This document shows, piece by piece, positions 47,101-59,086 of a stretch of DNA of 64,000 nucleotides (its first letter is position 1; each line of letters opens with the position of its first letter). A model generated the notes under the pieces. That model made no database searches. It saw only the letters and a list, made by a program, of their open reading frames with translations, and was not told where the DNA came from. The stretch comes from Calamus simplicifolius (taxonomy: Eukaryota > Streptophyta > Magnoliopsida > Arecales > Arecaceae): the NCBI GenBank assembly GCA_900491605.1, contig UESW01005085.1, positions 1 through 64,000 on the forward strand, in the 5' to 3' direction. The position numbers and the translations under genes are program-made.

Positions 47101-50100
47101 TCTTAATCCAATCCAAACCCGACTGTACTTGTTATGTAAATAAATATACAATTTATATTTATGTTTCCAATTCTTTTTTTTGTTTCATATAGATACATTT
47201 ATATGTTTATGCAGTTATATCTTTAATCTTATCAAGTTATGTATAAATGTGCTATCAAAATTGATGAATGATTGAAATCTCAATCTAACAAATATTGATC
47301 CAATAAAAATATTTCAAACCTTTCCACCAAAATTTCTATTCAGCTAGAACTAACCCGATTAACATGATTCAACCCATCCTGACCCTACCCAAATTTAGCT
47401 TAAAATGGGGTTGGGTTGGGTTAGAGAAATCCCAACCTTAGTCCGGTTCAGTTGAGCTAGGGTTAGGAAATATAGAGATGGGGTTAGGTTAAGGTTTGCT
47501 CGTAACCCAATCCTACTTATCTAAGTTGCAGTCCTTATATGATTTATCATGAAAATATTGTGATGCTTATGGACTTGATGTCTGGTTGCTAGTCTCATAA
47601 TAGCTGATAACTGATTGGTCTTATCTTCCTTGAGGGTGAGCCTAGGTACAACAATACAGTTGCTCCATCATGATCTAGAGGTCATTGGTCCAAAACAGGG
47701 AAACAACCTCTCCGCATACGGATACATCTAATCCTCCTTAAAGCTCGCAATGTAGGAGCCTCATGCACTAGGTCATCTCTTTAACCAATTGGTTTATCTT
47801 TCTCAGCAGCTTACAGGGTTTGTCCTACCTGCTAACTTGGTGGCTTTATAACAAGCACCACTCTTGCCTATGTTGGCCTTGGCTATGAACTTGTCACCTG
47901 TTTCTACAGGGGTGGAGCTCTCACCTGACCACAATTGAAGGAAGAAGGCTTGTCTGATGATGATTCTTCCCCATTTGGAAATTTAATTAGTCTCGATTAG
48001 TGGATGGGTTCAAATATTTGTAAAACTATAACGAATTCATAAGGCATGTTTGTTTGAGGTAGAAAACTTATTAGTGCCAATTAGTGGATGGGTTCAAATA
48101 TTTGTAAAATTTTAATGAATTCATAAGACAAGTTTGTTTGAGATTTCAGAGTTTTTTTCTTTTGCATTCTCTTCCTTGAGTTAATTATATATTTTTCTGA
48201 TTTTCTGAAAATGATAATCTCTTCTCAGTTACTACTGAGAAACTTTCTTGCAGGAAATTCCATTTGTTATAAAACTTCATCTTCCTTTTTTCTTTTGGAA
48301 AGCATGCATGTTTGTATGGCATAAAGGAAAAGTTTTTGGCTGTCTTAACATTTGATAAGGTGCATACATCTCTTAGCAATCTTGAAAGTTGAAATGATAC
48401 TGCACTGTGTTTATTATTTACTTATTTTTAACAGGAGTCTATGTCATGATGTCTGGGCTAGATTTGGAAAGGCTTGTTTTAGCAGCTGGTCCCCTTGGTC
48501 TTATGCAGGCATGCCTTGATGTAGTTATTCCTTATGTTCGCCAGCGAGAGCAGTTTGGCCATCCGATTGGGGAATTTCAGTTTATACAGGTCTATATTTA
48601 TGACTGAAATATGTTAATCTCTCACTCTTTCGACATATGCATATAATAAAAATGCAATCTAAAAATATTTGAGACTTACATCATGAATTGCCATCAAATT
48701 ACAGGGCAAGTTGGCTGATATGTATACTTCCTTACAGTCATCAAGGTTAGGAGAACTCATCAGACTCTGCTTTGAATTTTGCCTACAATTTCATCGGACA
48801 ACAGCTGATCCCCTTTTTTCTTTTTTATTTTTCAAGAGCATTTGTGTATTCTGTTGCTAGGGACTGTGATAATGGAAAAATTGACCGGAAGGTATTCCCA
48901 CACATTAATCTTTCTTTATACTATGCACCATGCTGTTATATTGTTCCATATATTTTTATATATATTCAATGTTCATTCTAATTCTATATCAATTTGCTAT
49001 AGAGGCATGATTCATATGCACATTTCTGCAGGTTTTTGTCTTGCACAGATTGCATGAACTGCAACGCATTGTACTCCCATTTATGAGAGTTTAATATAAA
49101 CAAAAAATATTTTCAAATCATTTACAGATTTGGATATTTAAGAAAAAACTTAAAATCTTGGTGGTGCTATAAATCATTGTTGGCTCCTCTCTTATTATAT
49201 TTACCATTTTATGTACAAATTTTGGTGGTGCTATAAATCATTGAAGGGATCAACTTGGTGGTGCTATAAATTTTGGAATGTCCATTTTCTGATTCCTTTT
49301 TTTTTAGCTAATAAGGATTTTTTGAGCCTATTGATCTAGATTGCTTCTAGGGTAAGTTGTCACTGCTGATTTGAAGATTGATTATTAAGATTATGGATTT
49401 GATAGATGACGATTAGCCGACCTTTGCTAAAGGTAGTGAGTGTGAAGATTTCATTCTTAACATAAGCCAGACATCTGTAACACTGATATTCACTCGTTTG
49501 TGTTCCCATCATTTTCAATTATAATGCATGACATCAGATGGGAGGATCAAATTATAAAGATAATGATATATTCACAAAATGTTGCATACTCAAAGCCCTA
49601 AGCTTGGGAGTGTTAGCTTACCAAGTTGGTAATATCTTTGGTAGGTGTACCAAATGCTTGCCTTCTCTGGGGTTTGGGGAAGGATGTTGATCAAGGGCTA
49701 CCCCAATTGTGCAATTTCATATTTGGTCTTAACTATAGTTGTTTAGCCCAATGCTTATACTTAGGATTGATTAGGTGTTTTGAGGAGTTAGGTGTGGTAG
49801 CAACAATTGAGGAGCTGGGCATGCCAACTAATATGTGCTATATTGGATCAAGAAATGGCACGTGACACCCCCAAGTGCTGGCTTATAGGCGTACTTCGCT
49901 CAACCATCTTGTGCCGTGCTGCCCTATACTGCTCAAAATGTCTAAGTGCCCCTTTATTATTTTTTTCCTTTGCTTTTAGTCTTCTCATTTTGACCAATAG
50001 GTGCCAGCTGTGCCCTATGCTAGTGTGTTGTGTACCATAGTATGTGTCATACTAGCTGGTGTTTGTTAAGGGTGCAGACATCATTATTTAATTCCTTAGA

Positions 50101-53100
50101 TACTACTACAATAACAATGACAAAGCCTTAATTTCAAATTAGTTAAGATCGGCAATTATTTGATTCCTTTGATTGTATTGAAAACTTTTTATGCATGTCT
50201 CTAGCTTGGAGATCCAGGTTCTATGGCTTAGATCTGTTTTATGGTATTTAAGAGGCAAATTTTGGGAATGTTAAAAATTAAAATTACTAAAGCAGTCTGT
50301 CATCAAAGAGTTGTTATGCTTATGGTGCTTTTACATTGAATTGGGCATATGCTAGCAATTTTCTTAGTTTGTTCTAGTTATCTTTGATTCCTTTGCTTGT
50401 GCCTATGGCCAAGATTTCTAATAATCTGGACATTGTAAAATCTTTCAATGGATGTTTGATCAATGGATGATTCGCTCACCTTGCAAGCATGCTCATGCAG
50501 CTTCAAATCTTTCAGCGGCACTACTCCGTGAGCCTTATATAGTCCAATTTTAGCTGTCTTGTTGTTGAAACTTCCATCTTTAGACTTGGTCAAGAATATG
50601 AGGCACAGATTTCTTTCTTAAGGAGAGTTCAAATTTTTTGGTCATCCCTATAGTTTCCTTCATTAGCTTTTGGCACGTGCAAGATTCCTGTGACGATGAT
50701 AATGGGTGTAATTTTCTAAAGGTTCTTTAATTAAAACAAAGGGCTTAAGATGGATTGAAACATACTGTTTATTGGTATTTCTGTATCCATATCTGTTTCT
50801 TATTCATTAGATGGGAATACAAATACAGATATTAAATGGATACTAGAACTTGTATCTTTATTTGTTTTAAAAGGAAATGCATATGAGTTGGATGATAATT
50901 ATGTCCACAATTATAATCAATGAATTATTTAAATACAAATCAGATACATTGAAAGTTTTGCATTTTGTTTCCACCAGGATAGCTTCAGAGTTATTTATGG
51001 AGGAGGCAAAAAACATATAACTGCCTAAATAAGTTACAAAGAATAATCAATTGTCAAAAAGCTCATGTTATCTATGAACTGCAAATGAACAGTAAAAAAT
51101 TCCTTTTCTTTTGCTAGTTGGAGTGAAATTTATTTAAATTCGGTTAATTACAATTCTTGCTTCAGTTTCATGCATGATCCTAGTACACCAATGAGGATTT
51201 TATTGGTAATTAAACATATCTGAGCTGGTTTTGTTGGAAAAATCTTTAAGGTTATCTTGCACAACAGACTTGCCATTCTAAAATTGGCTTAACAATCACT
51301 ACCTAAATTTCTAAAGGTTCTTTAATTAAAACAAAGGGCTTAAGATGGATTGAAACATACTGTTTATTGGTATTTCTGTATCCATATCTGTTTCTTATTC
51401 ATTAGATGGGAATACAAATACAGATATTAAATGGATACTAGAACTTGTATCTTTATTTGTTTTAAAAGGAAATGCATATGAGTTGGATGATAATTATGTC
51501 CACAATTATAATCAATGAATTATTTAAATACAAATCAGATACATTGAAAGTTTTGCATTTTGTTTCCACCAGGATAGCTTCAGAGTTATTTATGGAGGAG
51601 GCAAAAAACATATAACTGCCTAAATAAGTTACAAAGAATAATCAATTGTCAAAAAGCTCATGTTATCTATGAACTGCAAATGAACAGTAAAAAATTCCTT
51701 TTCTTTTGCTAGTTGGAGTGAAATTTATTTAAATTCGGTTAATTACAATTCTTGCTTCAGTTTCATGCATGATCCTAGTACACCAATGAGGATTTTATTG
51801 GTAATTAAACATATCTGAGCTGGTTTTGTTGGAAAATCTTTAAGGTTATCTTGCACAACAGACTTGCCATTCTAAAATTGGCTTAACAATCACTACCTAA
51901 ATTTTCTTCATGGATTTTTGTTATTCATTGTAATTATTTGAGCTGGATGGAAACATAATATTGGTAAACTTCAGTTTGTATGATGAGTTGGGCATCCCAA
52001 AGTATGATTGGAGTGATCATCACATTATTTTGTTCCTTGTAATAATTTATCATTTTGTTGAATTACACCACTTTATGCCACTAGGATCAGACCCTTTTTT
52101 CTTTTGGGTAAGCATGCTTTGATGCATCTTGTCATGTATATATGCTGCTTGTTTAGGATTGTGCGGGAGTAATTCTTCTAGCTGCTGAGAAGGCCACTCA
52201 AGTTGCTCTCCAGGTAAAAGCTTGCTTCTTTAATTTCACTTTTCTGTGTTGTAGTTGTGGAACTTGTATCCTACCCAACTCAAAGAGTTTCCTTGAAAAA
52301 TGCTGAAATGCTAAGGGGAATGCATGTAAGACTAGCATTAGAACTTTGTGGATGCTTATAAAATTACTGAGAAACAATTGGGAAACCCATCCTGACTAGT
52401 TTCTAAGCAGCTTTCACTTTTTCCTGTATTTTTTTCACCTGTTTTAACTTGCTATTTTCTGTTTCTTGCTTCTGGGAAATTTTTCTGGCAAGTTTCCTAT
52501 TGCTTGCGTGTTGCTTCCCACATCATATTTCTTGGTTTCAACCTGTTTGAAATAAGCTTCTTGCTTCCAGTGATCTAAGTAGATAATCTTTCTGATTAAA
52601 ATAGATGAAATAGAAGTGTTTGTTGCTGCATATTGCTGGAGATTTAGGGATCAATCTGTTTGAAGGTGAAACATGAAATGCTTATCTGATAACAAAGTTG
52701 ATAAAAAGGGCCCAGCTTGAAAAGGTGAATCAGCCACGCAGAAAACAGGATTTCTTTAGATTTTAATTTAAAAATCTGGAAGAAGTATGAGACTAAAGGA
52801 ATGTGGCAGATTAATTTTTGTAGATATTGGGGGGTGGCAAAATTCTTTCATATGGTTGGCAAGGTGGATAACCTTCGGGCTAAGGTTCAGAATTAAGAAT
52901 TTAAGATAAATGAACCATTAATGATCTTTGGCTGATCTTTGTAGCAAAAAGCAAGATCTCTGAACTGACCTACACACTTCATTTTTCCCCCACCTTTGTT
53001 GTAGCCCGGGTGCACAGGCACGGAGGAGGCTTGTAGCTATTTCTTCTTCCATTAATCTCCTCCATTGTAATTACTGTGGCTGGTTTCCTTGTTCTTAGTT

Positions 53101-53488
53101 GCACCAAATGAGAAATTTTCAAATAACTACAACAGGCATTCCTCTCTGTCGAGCCGCAACCTGGAATATATCATGATAAAAGTTGCTTCTCTGATTTTTC
53201 TCGGGAAATCTTGGCCATTTTGCTTTTGTTGGGCTGTTTGCTAGAATCAACAAGCCCTGGTCCCATAATTTCTGGATTTCAATCCATGCAGGTCCCATGG
53301 TAGGTCGAACCCCAGCCCTTCTTTCCTTTCCTGGCAGCTAGGTTCATCACCCAAGACATAAAATCCACTTCAAATATTCTAAAGTTCCAGGGCCGACAAC
53401 TCTGTACCTGAAGACTGATATTCACTACTGTTACTTTGTTGACTTTGCTTAAATGTTGTTGATCATGAATCCATGAAAGAACATGATC

Positions 53489-53527
<39 letters not shown>

Positions 53528-54544
53528 GGACATACTTGCCATATTTTAAAACTTGGCATTTCATTCTTCTTCTTTTGATTTTTCCTTTATTATTCTAAAT
53601 AATTTTAAGTTCTTCTGTTTTATGTTTGTCTAAGTAATAGTTTATGATTCTTTTTATCTGATCTTGAAGTGTGACCTTTTATATGTGACTGTCTTTCCAA
53701 GTAGTGCGCTCCACTAAGTTCCCTTATATATGCGGATGCACTTTTTCTCTCTGTTTCAATGTCATATCACATGTTGCTCTTAAGTTACAGTTTTCTACCT
53801 CTGTTGGTGTTTTAGAAATGTTTTGTTGAAATCTCCCTGTTGCTTTCCTCTTGGATTTTACTTCTTTTGCTTAATTTTCTAGATTATTCGTTACATTTTG
53901 ACTATCTTCCTGAGAAGAATTTCACAATCCTTGGCGAAATCTCAGTGCTAATCTCTTTCAAAAGAAATGTATTGGCTACATATCAGATGCTACCACTCTT
54001 AAGGTTCATCTCCTGCAGTCCATGCACTTGGAGGCACCATATTCCTTCCTGAAATGCATGTTCATGTCTCTAACAAATGCTCCCCATGTTTCCCAAATTT
54101 GCATTTTTGCCTTTTCATCTAGCCCTGGTGCTGCATCTGCAATAATATCAGTTTTCTCCACATCTAGTGGCCAGGGTGTCTAATTCATAGCTGTTTTTGT
54201 TAACCCTCTATACTAGTCAAATAAGAATCTATAAAGCCAATTTCTAAATAGTTGCAAAAAAGGCTAAATGGTTGTGGTTATATTGATGTTATTATACCCT
54301 TTTTTATTCCTTGGCTTTCCTCAAGTGCAAGTTGTTCAAGTGATTGTTTCTGCTGCATTGCAGGATTTTAGATTACCTTACATGTTTGACATTGCAGGCA
54401 ATTCAATGTCTTGGTGGCAACGGGTATGTGAATGAATACCCGACAGGTCGTCTTCTGAGAGATGCAAAACTCTTTGAGATTGGTGCTGGGACTAGTGAGA
54501 TCAGACGAATGATCATTGGACGCGAGCTTTTCAAACAAGACTAA
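35486..54544 (+). CDS. IVD: Isovaleryl-CoA dehydrogenase, mitochondrial, 15 coding exons
   Basis: FAD enzyme of leucine breakdown: oxidises isovaleryl-CoA to 3-methylcrotonyl-CoA in the mitochondrial matrix and passes electrons to ETF/ETFQO. Exons: 35486-35593, 37985-38068, 38143-38200, 38949-39073, 39164-39208, 40163-40211, 40334-40443, 43021-43097, 43388-43438, 43532-43596, 48435-48589, 48705-48745, 48837-48891, 52157-52213, 54398-54544. All phases agree and give 408 aa, close to Arabidopsis IVD. Residues 1-35 are an Arg/Ser-rich presequence (MQRFSAARRVASLL). Seen: EEYGGLGLGYLYHCIAMEEI, signature 1 GALAMSEPNAGSD, KMWCTNGP, KLGMRGSD, MSGLDLERLVLAAGPLG with the IVD-type catalytic Glu (about residue 269), QREQFGHPIGEFQ, and signature 2 QCLGGNGYVNEYPTGRLLRD through GAGTSEIRRMIIGREL. 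No lesion was seen. The gene is stretched to 19 kb by transposons in its introns (intron 10 is 4.8 kb). Confidence 0.97.
36358..37489. mobile_element. Long-TIR element in IVD intron 1 (MULE-like?)
   Basis: The left ~165 bp starting GGAATAATTACAT and the right ~180 bp, which reverse complements to GGGATAATTACAC, are diverged inverted copies. Shared blocks in order include TTCAATTGA/TTAATTGACTCC, GAAGTACATTTTTAGCGG against CAAGTACATTTTTTACGG, and the following ATGATGACTTG / ATGATCACTTG. Long inverted termini without coding sequence suggest a non-autonomous Mutator-like element. Its flanks are T runs, so a target duplication cannot be judged. A SINE-like insertion sits inside it (36514-36686). 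Confidence 0.65.
36514..36686 (-). mobile_element. SINE-type retroposon with 16-bp target duplication, nested
   Basis: Flanked by a perfect 16-bp direct repeat ACTTGATGGATCATAT (36498-36513 and 36687-36702), the footprint of target-primed insertion. On the minus strand the body ends GTAGCCGACCCTATGTAGTT, then GGGAAAAGGCTTAGATGAGTTG, close to the 3' end of tRNA-derived plant SINEs whose tail is TTG-rich. The length (173 bp) also fits. The 5' tRNA-like part is degenerate. It inserted after the surrounding long-TIR element. Confidence 0.75.
40884..41158 (+). repeat. Hairpin-ended repeat, copy 2, with (CT)n(GT)n tail (IVD intron 7)
   Basis: The first end has the near-palindrome TTGGCTACATTCAAATGTAG at 40887-40906. 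The second end has an almost perfect one at 41063-41094 (GGACTTGG...CCAAGTCC). A CT tract to about 41116 and a GT tract to 41158 follow. A 33-bp internal piece, ATGGATCCAAGGATTGAAGA, is duplicated at 40993 and 41032. Same family as 21345-21549. Confidence 0.75.
42523..42650. repeat. 64-bp tandem duplication in IVD intron 7
   Basis: TGTTTCTGATGTCnGAGGAA starts at 42523 and again at 42587. The copies differ at one or two bases, so the duplication is recent. Confidence 0.9.
44130..44300. repeat. Possible degenerate TIR-type repeat in IVD intron 10
   Basis: The stretch holds CTCGGTATCGGACCAC, CATATTGGTGTGGTATCAAT, GAGTATCGGCTCAATGCCGATATGG and GTATACATTGGTAC, a composition resembling GGTATCGG-rich dispersed repeats of monocots. 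No clean termini were found. Confidence 0.3.
46933..47537. mobile_element. MITE-like element with GGGTTGGG-rich interior (IVD intron 10)
   Basis: The left end TAAGGTTGCAACTTGGGTT is matched by the right end, which reverse complements to TAAGGACTGCAACTTAG. Subterminal stretches are GGGTTGGG/CCCAAACCC-rich in inverted arrangement and the centre is A/T-rich. Such hAT-like MITEs are common in plants. No convincing target duplication was found. Confidence 0.55.
47632..47787 (+). mobile_element. Au-like SINE (IVD intron 10)
   Basis: The order matches the tRNA-derived plant Au SINE family: GAGGGTGAGCCTAGGTACAA (A-box region), AGGTCATTGGTCCAAAAC (B-box region, degenerate), GGAAACAACCTCTCCGCATA, and an end GTAGGAGCCTCATGCACTAG with a short T run. 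Flanks carry an imperfect direct repeat ATTGGTCTTATCTT / ATTGGTTTATCTT (47614 and 47788), supporting retroposition. The copy is old, with CpG-decay-type changes. Confidence 0.8.
50713..51901. repeat. 595-bp tandem duplication in IVD intron 13
   Basis: Copy 1 (50713-51307) and copy 2 (51308-51901) appear identical except for one A missing in the run GGAAAAATC of copy 2. Both begin TTTCTAAAGGTTC and end CACTACCTAAATTT. Such identity means a very recent event or an assembly artefact. Confidence 0.95.
53491..53525. repeat. (CT)n microsatellite in IVD intron 14
   Basis: An uninterrupted CT run of about 34 bp. Open frames across it on the minus strand are artefacts. Confidence 0.95.
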
Positions 54545-54717
54545 CAGCAATGGAAGAAATGCGATTCAGGGTATTGTTGATCAAAATCAGTTGATTTGTC
54601 CAACTGCCTGAATAAAAATATGATTATTCATATCATCTTTTCTGCATAGTAATAAAGAGAGGTTGAATTAATGTTTACTTCCTAAAAATGTTGTTTATGA
54701 ATAATCATATTTTTACC

Positions 54718-54935
54718 ACGAGTACCTTACAGGTCTTCTGATAGATGCAAACTATTTGGGATTGGTGCTGGGGCTAGTTAGATCAGATAAATGATATCAT
54801 CAGTCGTGAGCTTTTCAAACAAGACCAACATTATGAATGTGCTCTGGTACAATGTTGGGACCGAGCAGCAGTTGACGCGAATGCAATTCTGTATTAATAA
54901 TCAAAATTAGTTGATCTGTCCACCAGCCTAACTTG
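54718..54935 (+). pseudogene. Decayed duplicate of the last IVD exon and its 3' UTR
   Basis: From about 54730 the sequence follows IVD exon 15: ACAGGTCTTCTGATAGATGC against ACAGGTCGTCTTCTGAGAGATGC, TTGGGATTGGTGCTGGGGC, and GAGCTTTTCAAACAAGACnAA. It goes on into a copy of the 3' flank (AATCAAAATnAGTTGATnTG, also at about 54575). Deletions and a TAG in the GTSEI region destroy the frame. No further upstream IVD exon is repeated. It is a partial downstream tandem duplication, non-functional as protein. Confidence 0.85.
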
Positions 54936-55658
54936 CATCAACACATTCTCCCTTCTACCTTCTATCTAGCAACAAAAAGGGTTAACATTTACTATATAGA
55001 AATGCTATTATTGAATAATTATACCAGACATATATAATTCCAAAGAATTGAGTGTGGACTTGGCTTGCAGCAATTTGGCGCAGGACCTCAGTGGCTGGTG
55101 CAAGCAGAACAAGAATTTCCCACTGGACTAGAAGATGATATTCCAGAAAAAAAAAAACTTTGTGCCTGTCAACTTGGCAGAAGACCCGAACAGGCATCCA
55201 ACGGCAGTGATCTGGCACTGACGATTTCAGATTGCACCAAAAGGCTGTTAATGGATAAATTAAATTTGGATGACCTATATTTCAATGAACCAGTTTCATG
55301 CTGCCCCAACTAGTGTTTGAATGGCCTCTACAGCTGTATGCCAAAACACTCTATCTTGCATACCATGTTCACTTGTTCCATTATCTTCGTATAGTGTTCC
55401 ATTATCTTCGTATGGTGTGGTGTGGGAACGAGAAGGATGTGCCTACAAAAACCTCTGCTAATCCATTGATGGTCGGGCTGAAAGTTCCTCTTTTAGGCAC
55501 ATTGTAGTTGCAGCAATGGCGAGTAGTCCTGTGAACCCTGTTTCCCCTGTGGCCCCACCCGTGTGTATTACATGGGCGGCACCCGTTGGTCAAGGAAGAG
55601 AGGCGCGTTAGTACCCCTCTTCACACGAGCAGCAGAGGAGGGCTGGTCCTTCCCTCGC
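54936..55658. other. Gene-free spacer after IVD
   Basis: A short plus-strand frame at 55065-55313 shows no domain. A 20-bp GTTCCATTATCTTCGTATnG piece is repeated at about 55375 and 55397. No gene is supported. Confidence 0.45.
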
Positions 55659-55993
55659 CATAGTTGTCAGATCCGGTCCGGACATTGACCCGGCCAAGGG
55701 CTCGGATCACCGAGTCACTGGTTCAACCATCAATCAATTATATTAATATAAAAATATATTTATTAATAAAAATTAATTTTTAATAAAAAATTTAATGTTA
55801 ACATGATAATAAAACCCGTGACCCGAACCGGTTCGGGTTGGATTGATCGGTTCATAGGTGAACCAGATGGATTGACCGGGTTATTCTGGATCACTTACAC
55901 ATGTGGTTTTATATTGAAACCGGATCGGCTTGGCCTTCGGGTCCCGGTTCAACCAGTCCAACCGGCCGGTTCGGTTCAATTTTGACAACTATG
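55659..55993. mobile_element. Small TIR element, CATAGTTGTCA ends (hAT-like MITE)
   Basis: Left end CATAGTTGTCA (55659-55669) and right end TGACAACTATG (55983-55993) are perfect 11-bp inverted repeats. The next ~25 bp are CCGG/GGTTC-rich on both sides, and the centre is A/T-rich. The flanks TCCCTCGC and CCCCTTGC agree at 6 of 8 positions, a possible worn 8-bp target duplication. Confidence 0.75.
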
Positions 55994-56424
55994 CCCCTTG
56001 CCGCTATAAATGGGGAGGAAGAGGGGAGCCTCTCCCTCCATCTATCACTATCAACCATTAGGTATTTACTTCCCCCCCCCCTCGTCTTTGAATTCACAGT
56101 GACGGAGAGGCAGAGAGAAGGAGAACGGGAGGAATTCCTTCCGTTAACATGTCCGGACGCTCGAGGCGACCGGAGGTGTAACATCCTGAAAACCTTGTAA
56201 TCTATGACATTTTCAGTTAAAAATGAAAGTCAGAAAGTTTTCTTGAAATATGGGTGTGTTGGCCTTTTGATAAATGTAAAGAGAAGAAATTTTGGAGTAA
56301 ATAAGTATATTTTTAAATGTTAATGAGTCTGATTTGAGAAATTGAGAGACTTAAGTTTAATGGGTTTAAATCACAAGAAAAATCAAGTTTAGTTTGAGTT
56401 TTATCCTAAAATGACGTTTTTAGT

Positions 56425-56605
56425 GGTTGGAGTCGACTCTAATCAGAGTGGAGTCGACTCCGGCACGGTTTTAAACTTTCGGCACGCTTAGGAGTCGACC
56501 CCTGCAGTGCTGGAGTCGACTCCTACTTTTTAGGAGTCGACCCCTACTTTTCTGGAGTCGACCCCTACTTCTGCTCGAGCCGACTCGCAATCTGGTCGAG
56601 CCGAC
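56425..56605. repeat. Cluster of GGAGTCGACTCC-type motifs inside the LTR
   Basis: GAGTCGACnCC and its complement occur about seven times, spaced 20-35 bp, with variants (GAGCCGACTC). The 10-bp core GAGTCGACTC is a palindrome. Confidence 0.8.
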
Positions 56606-59086
56606 TCCGCGACGGCAGGTTTTTCTGAGTTAAATCTTGAGAAATTCATATTTAATCCGTTTCAAGTCCGATTTGGATGCCGTTTGAACCGTTAGATTTC
56701 TAAAATCGAGTTCTTCAAGATGGTAAAGTCTTTTCTTAGAAATGTTACATAAAAGTATAGATTTAAGCGAAAAAGGATGATCTGGGCTATAAATCTATTA
56801 AAAAAATGCTATATCAGGGGCAAAATGGGAAAAGGCTCCGATGTCAATTGCAAATTGTGTTAAGGGCAACTTAGGAAAGAAAATATAAGGGCAAAATAGC
56901 ATGGTTATAAGTGAGCTACGTATTTTCCAAAAAGCGTGTGTTAAGAGTGTGTGAGGGTAAAAGGGAGATTTGGCATGCCTTAACCCTTAAGTTTCCTATG
57001 ACTTGGTCCCCAAGTCATTAGAGAAAAAGGGGAACGTGGGTTCAGCCAGAGAAAAGAAAGAAAGAAAGAAGAGGAGAAAAGAGAGGAAAAAGAAGAAGAA
57101 GAAGAGGAAAAAGGAGGAAGAAAGAGAAAGGGAAAGGGAAGCTTGGGGGTTTGTGCTCGACTCCAGGTAAGCTATAGCTTCCCTAGATCTTGTATGACTT
57201 TAGATTTTCTAGATTTAGTGTATTTTGAGGTAATAGTAGAAGTAATCTTGAGTAGAGATAGGGTGGAAGAAAATAATGAGATATTAGAGGATAGATCATG
57301 TATGCATGCATGGTTCATTGGAAAACCTCGTGTGGAGGTAATCCTAATAGCTATTGTATCTGTATGTTGACGTAGGTCAAGAGGGTTATTCTAGGGAGCC
57401 GAAATACCAGAGTTGAGTACCAGTTGTACCAGTCGAGGAGTAACCTACTAAGGTGAGTGAATTTCTCATCTAGCAATGAGAGGTTAATTTGAGCTAGTAG
57501 AATGAGATTTATACCTAGTTATGGTATGTTATGTTTAGCTGAGTATTATGTATGTCTTAAATATGAGAAATGAGAACCTAGTATATGATAATCTGATAAA
57601 TGAGTTTTGAGCATAAACACATAAGCATGAGTTTCAATGAGGGAATTTTTAATGTATACATGGCATATTTGCATGATAAAGCTTTACAAATGATGTATGA
57701 GTCATACTGAGCATCAGGCAGCTAGGGGGCTGATCACCCTTTAGACTGTACTGTAGCATGAGCATTGCACACTACTATCGAGCCGGCACCTCCTTGCGAA
57801 CAGATCGTACGATGAACCCCAGAATCAGGGGTGAGTGCATGCCTAACCAGACCAGTGGGGCTGGTTGTGAGCAGCCCGTGGGGGCATGAATCATAGCTCA
57901 GTGGAGCTGATTACTATATATAGCCCGTGGGGGCAGAGAGAAAACCCGAGGTTCCAGGGTTAAGGAACAAAGCACTTTGCCAGGTGAACCGCACGGGTAA
58001 GGGGTGCTATTTGTGCGGGGATCCTATTGCTAGTCACGCACCCGATGAGAGTACACCTACAGAAGGGCGACTGTAGGATGGTACCTCAGAGGCATTATAC
58101 ACACAGCCCAGCATCATGAGATCTAAAAGCATATGTTGTGATATAAAAAAAGGCCAATGGGCCAAATAGTTATCCCGAGAGGGAGATCTTACTTGAGATG
58201 CCAGTGGGCAAGCAGATCCTGATGGGAGTCTAGGTTGTAGATAAAGAATGCATATCTTCATATTGTAATGCATGGAGTTTTATTTTAATGAGTTATCTTT
58301 CAGTGAAGAGTTATTATAGAGTATTCCAGTACTGATATGTTATTTGAAGAATAAGCTACATTTTATTTTATCTGATATCATGTTAAAAATATACTTTGAG
58401 TTGTACAAGTTAAATAGTTTCAGCACACGATTGAAATTAAGAGGTTATGGTTCTCTATTTCTCCATAGTTAGAGGGTTATCCAGTCACTGGGACTTAGGT
58501 CTCATCCCTCTATGATTTAAATGTTCTTTCAGATCAGTGAGTATTTCTGCCAGGATCACAAGATAAGCAGGACAGGACCCTTAGCTGGTGAAGCTTGCTT
58601 GGATGCAAGAGTGTATAAATGCTAACCTTGTATATTGAGAGAGTGTGGTTTGATATGTGTATTTTGTATATGTGTATGTGTACAGTGGGATGTAATGATG
58701 TTTTAGACCTTTGTGGATATGAATACGGGACTTATGTTTTGGAGAAAATTATGAGTGATGTGTGCACTTAGGATTTTAATGTCGAATGTGAATGTGATCT
58801 TGTAAACTGCCTAAGGAATGTCATGAAAAATATTATCTGAGCAGGCTGATGCTTAATGTTGATTGGGTGATTTGTGTATATAATTGAGATGAAAGTGAAA
58901 AGTTTTTAACAGGATGTGTTTTCGTGTGTCTGCCACTTATGATAATTAGTTGGGGTTCTCTAGCTCTTTATGGAGCGCTACATAAAGACTAGTAAAACTC
59001 TATCCGATTACCACAAGTGTGCAGGTGTGCTGTCGGTGGCCCCAGAGAGGAGGGGGAGCTGACAGGAGGAGTGGGAGTGATGGTGC

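Noticed and set aside
55065..55313. 82-codon frame downstream of IVD
   Set aside because: No family resemblance, no supporting splice or promoter context, and it overlaps ordinary spacer DNA.
56177..58982. A complete solo LTR with target duplication
   Set aside because: TGTA...TACA termini fit, but the five bases on each side (GGAGG and TAAAG) differ, so it is kept only as a possibility within the LTR entry.
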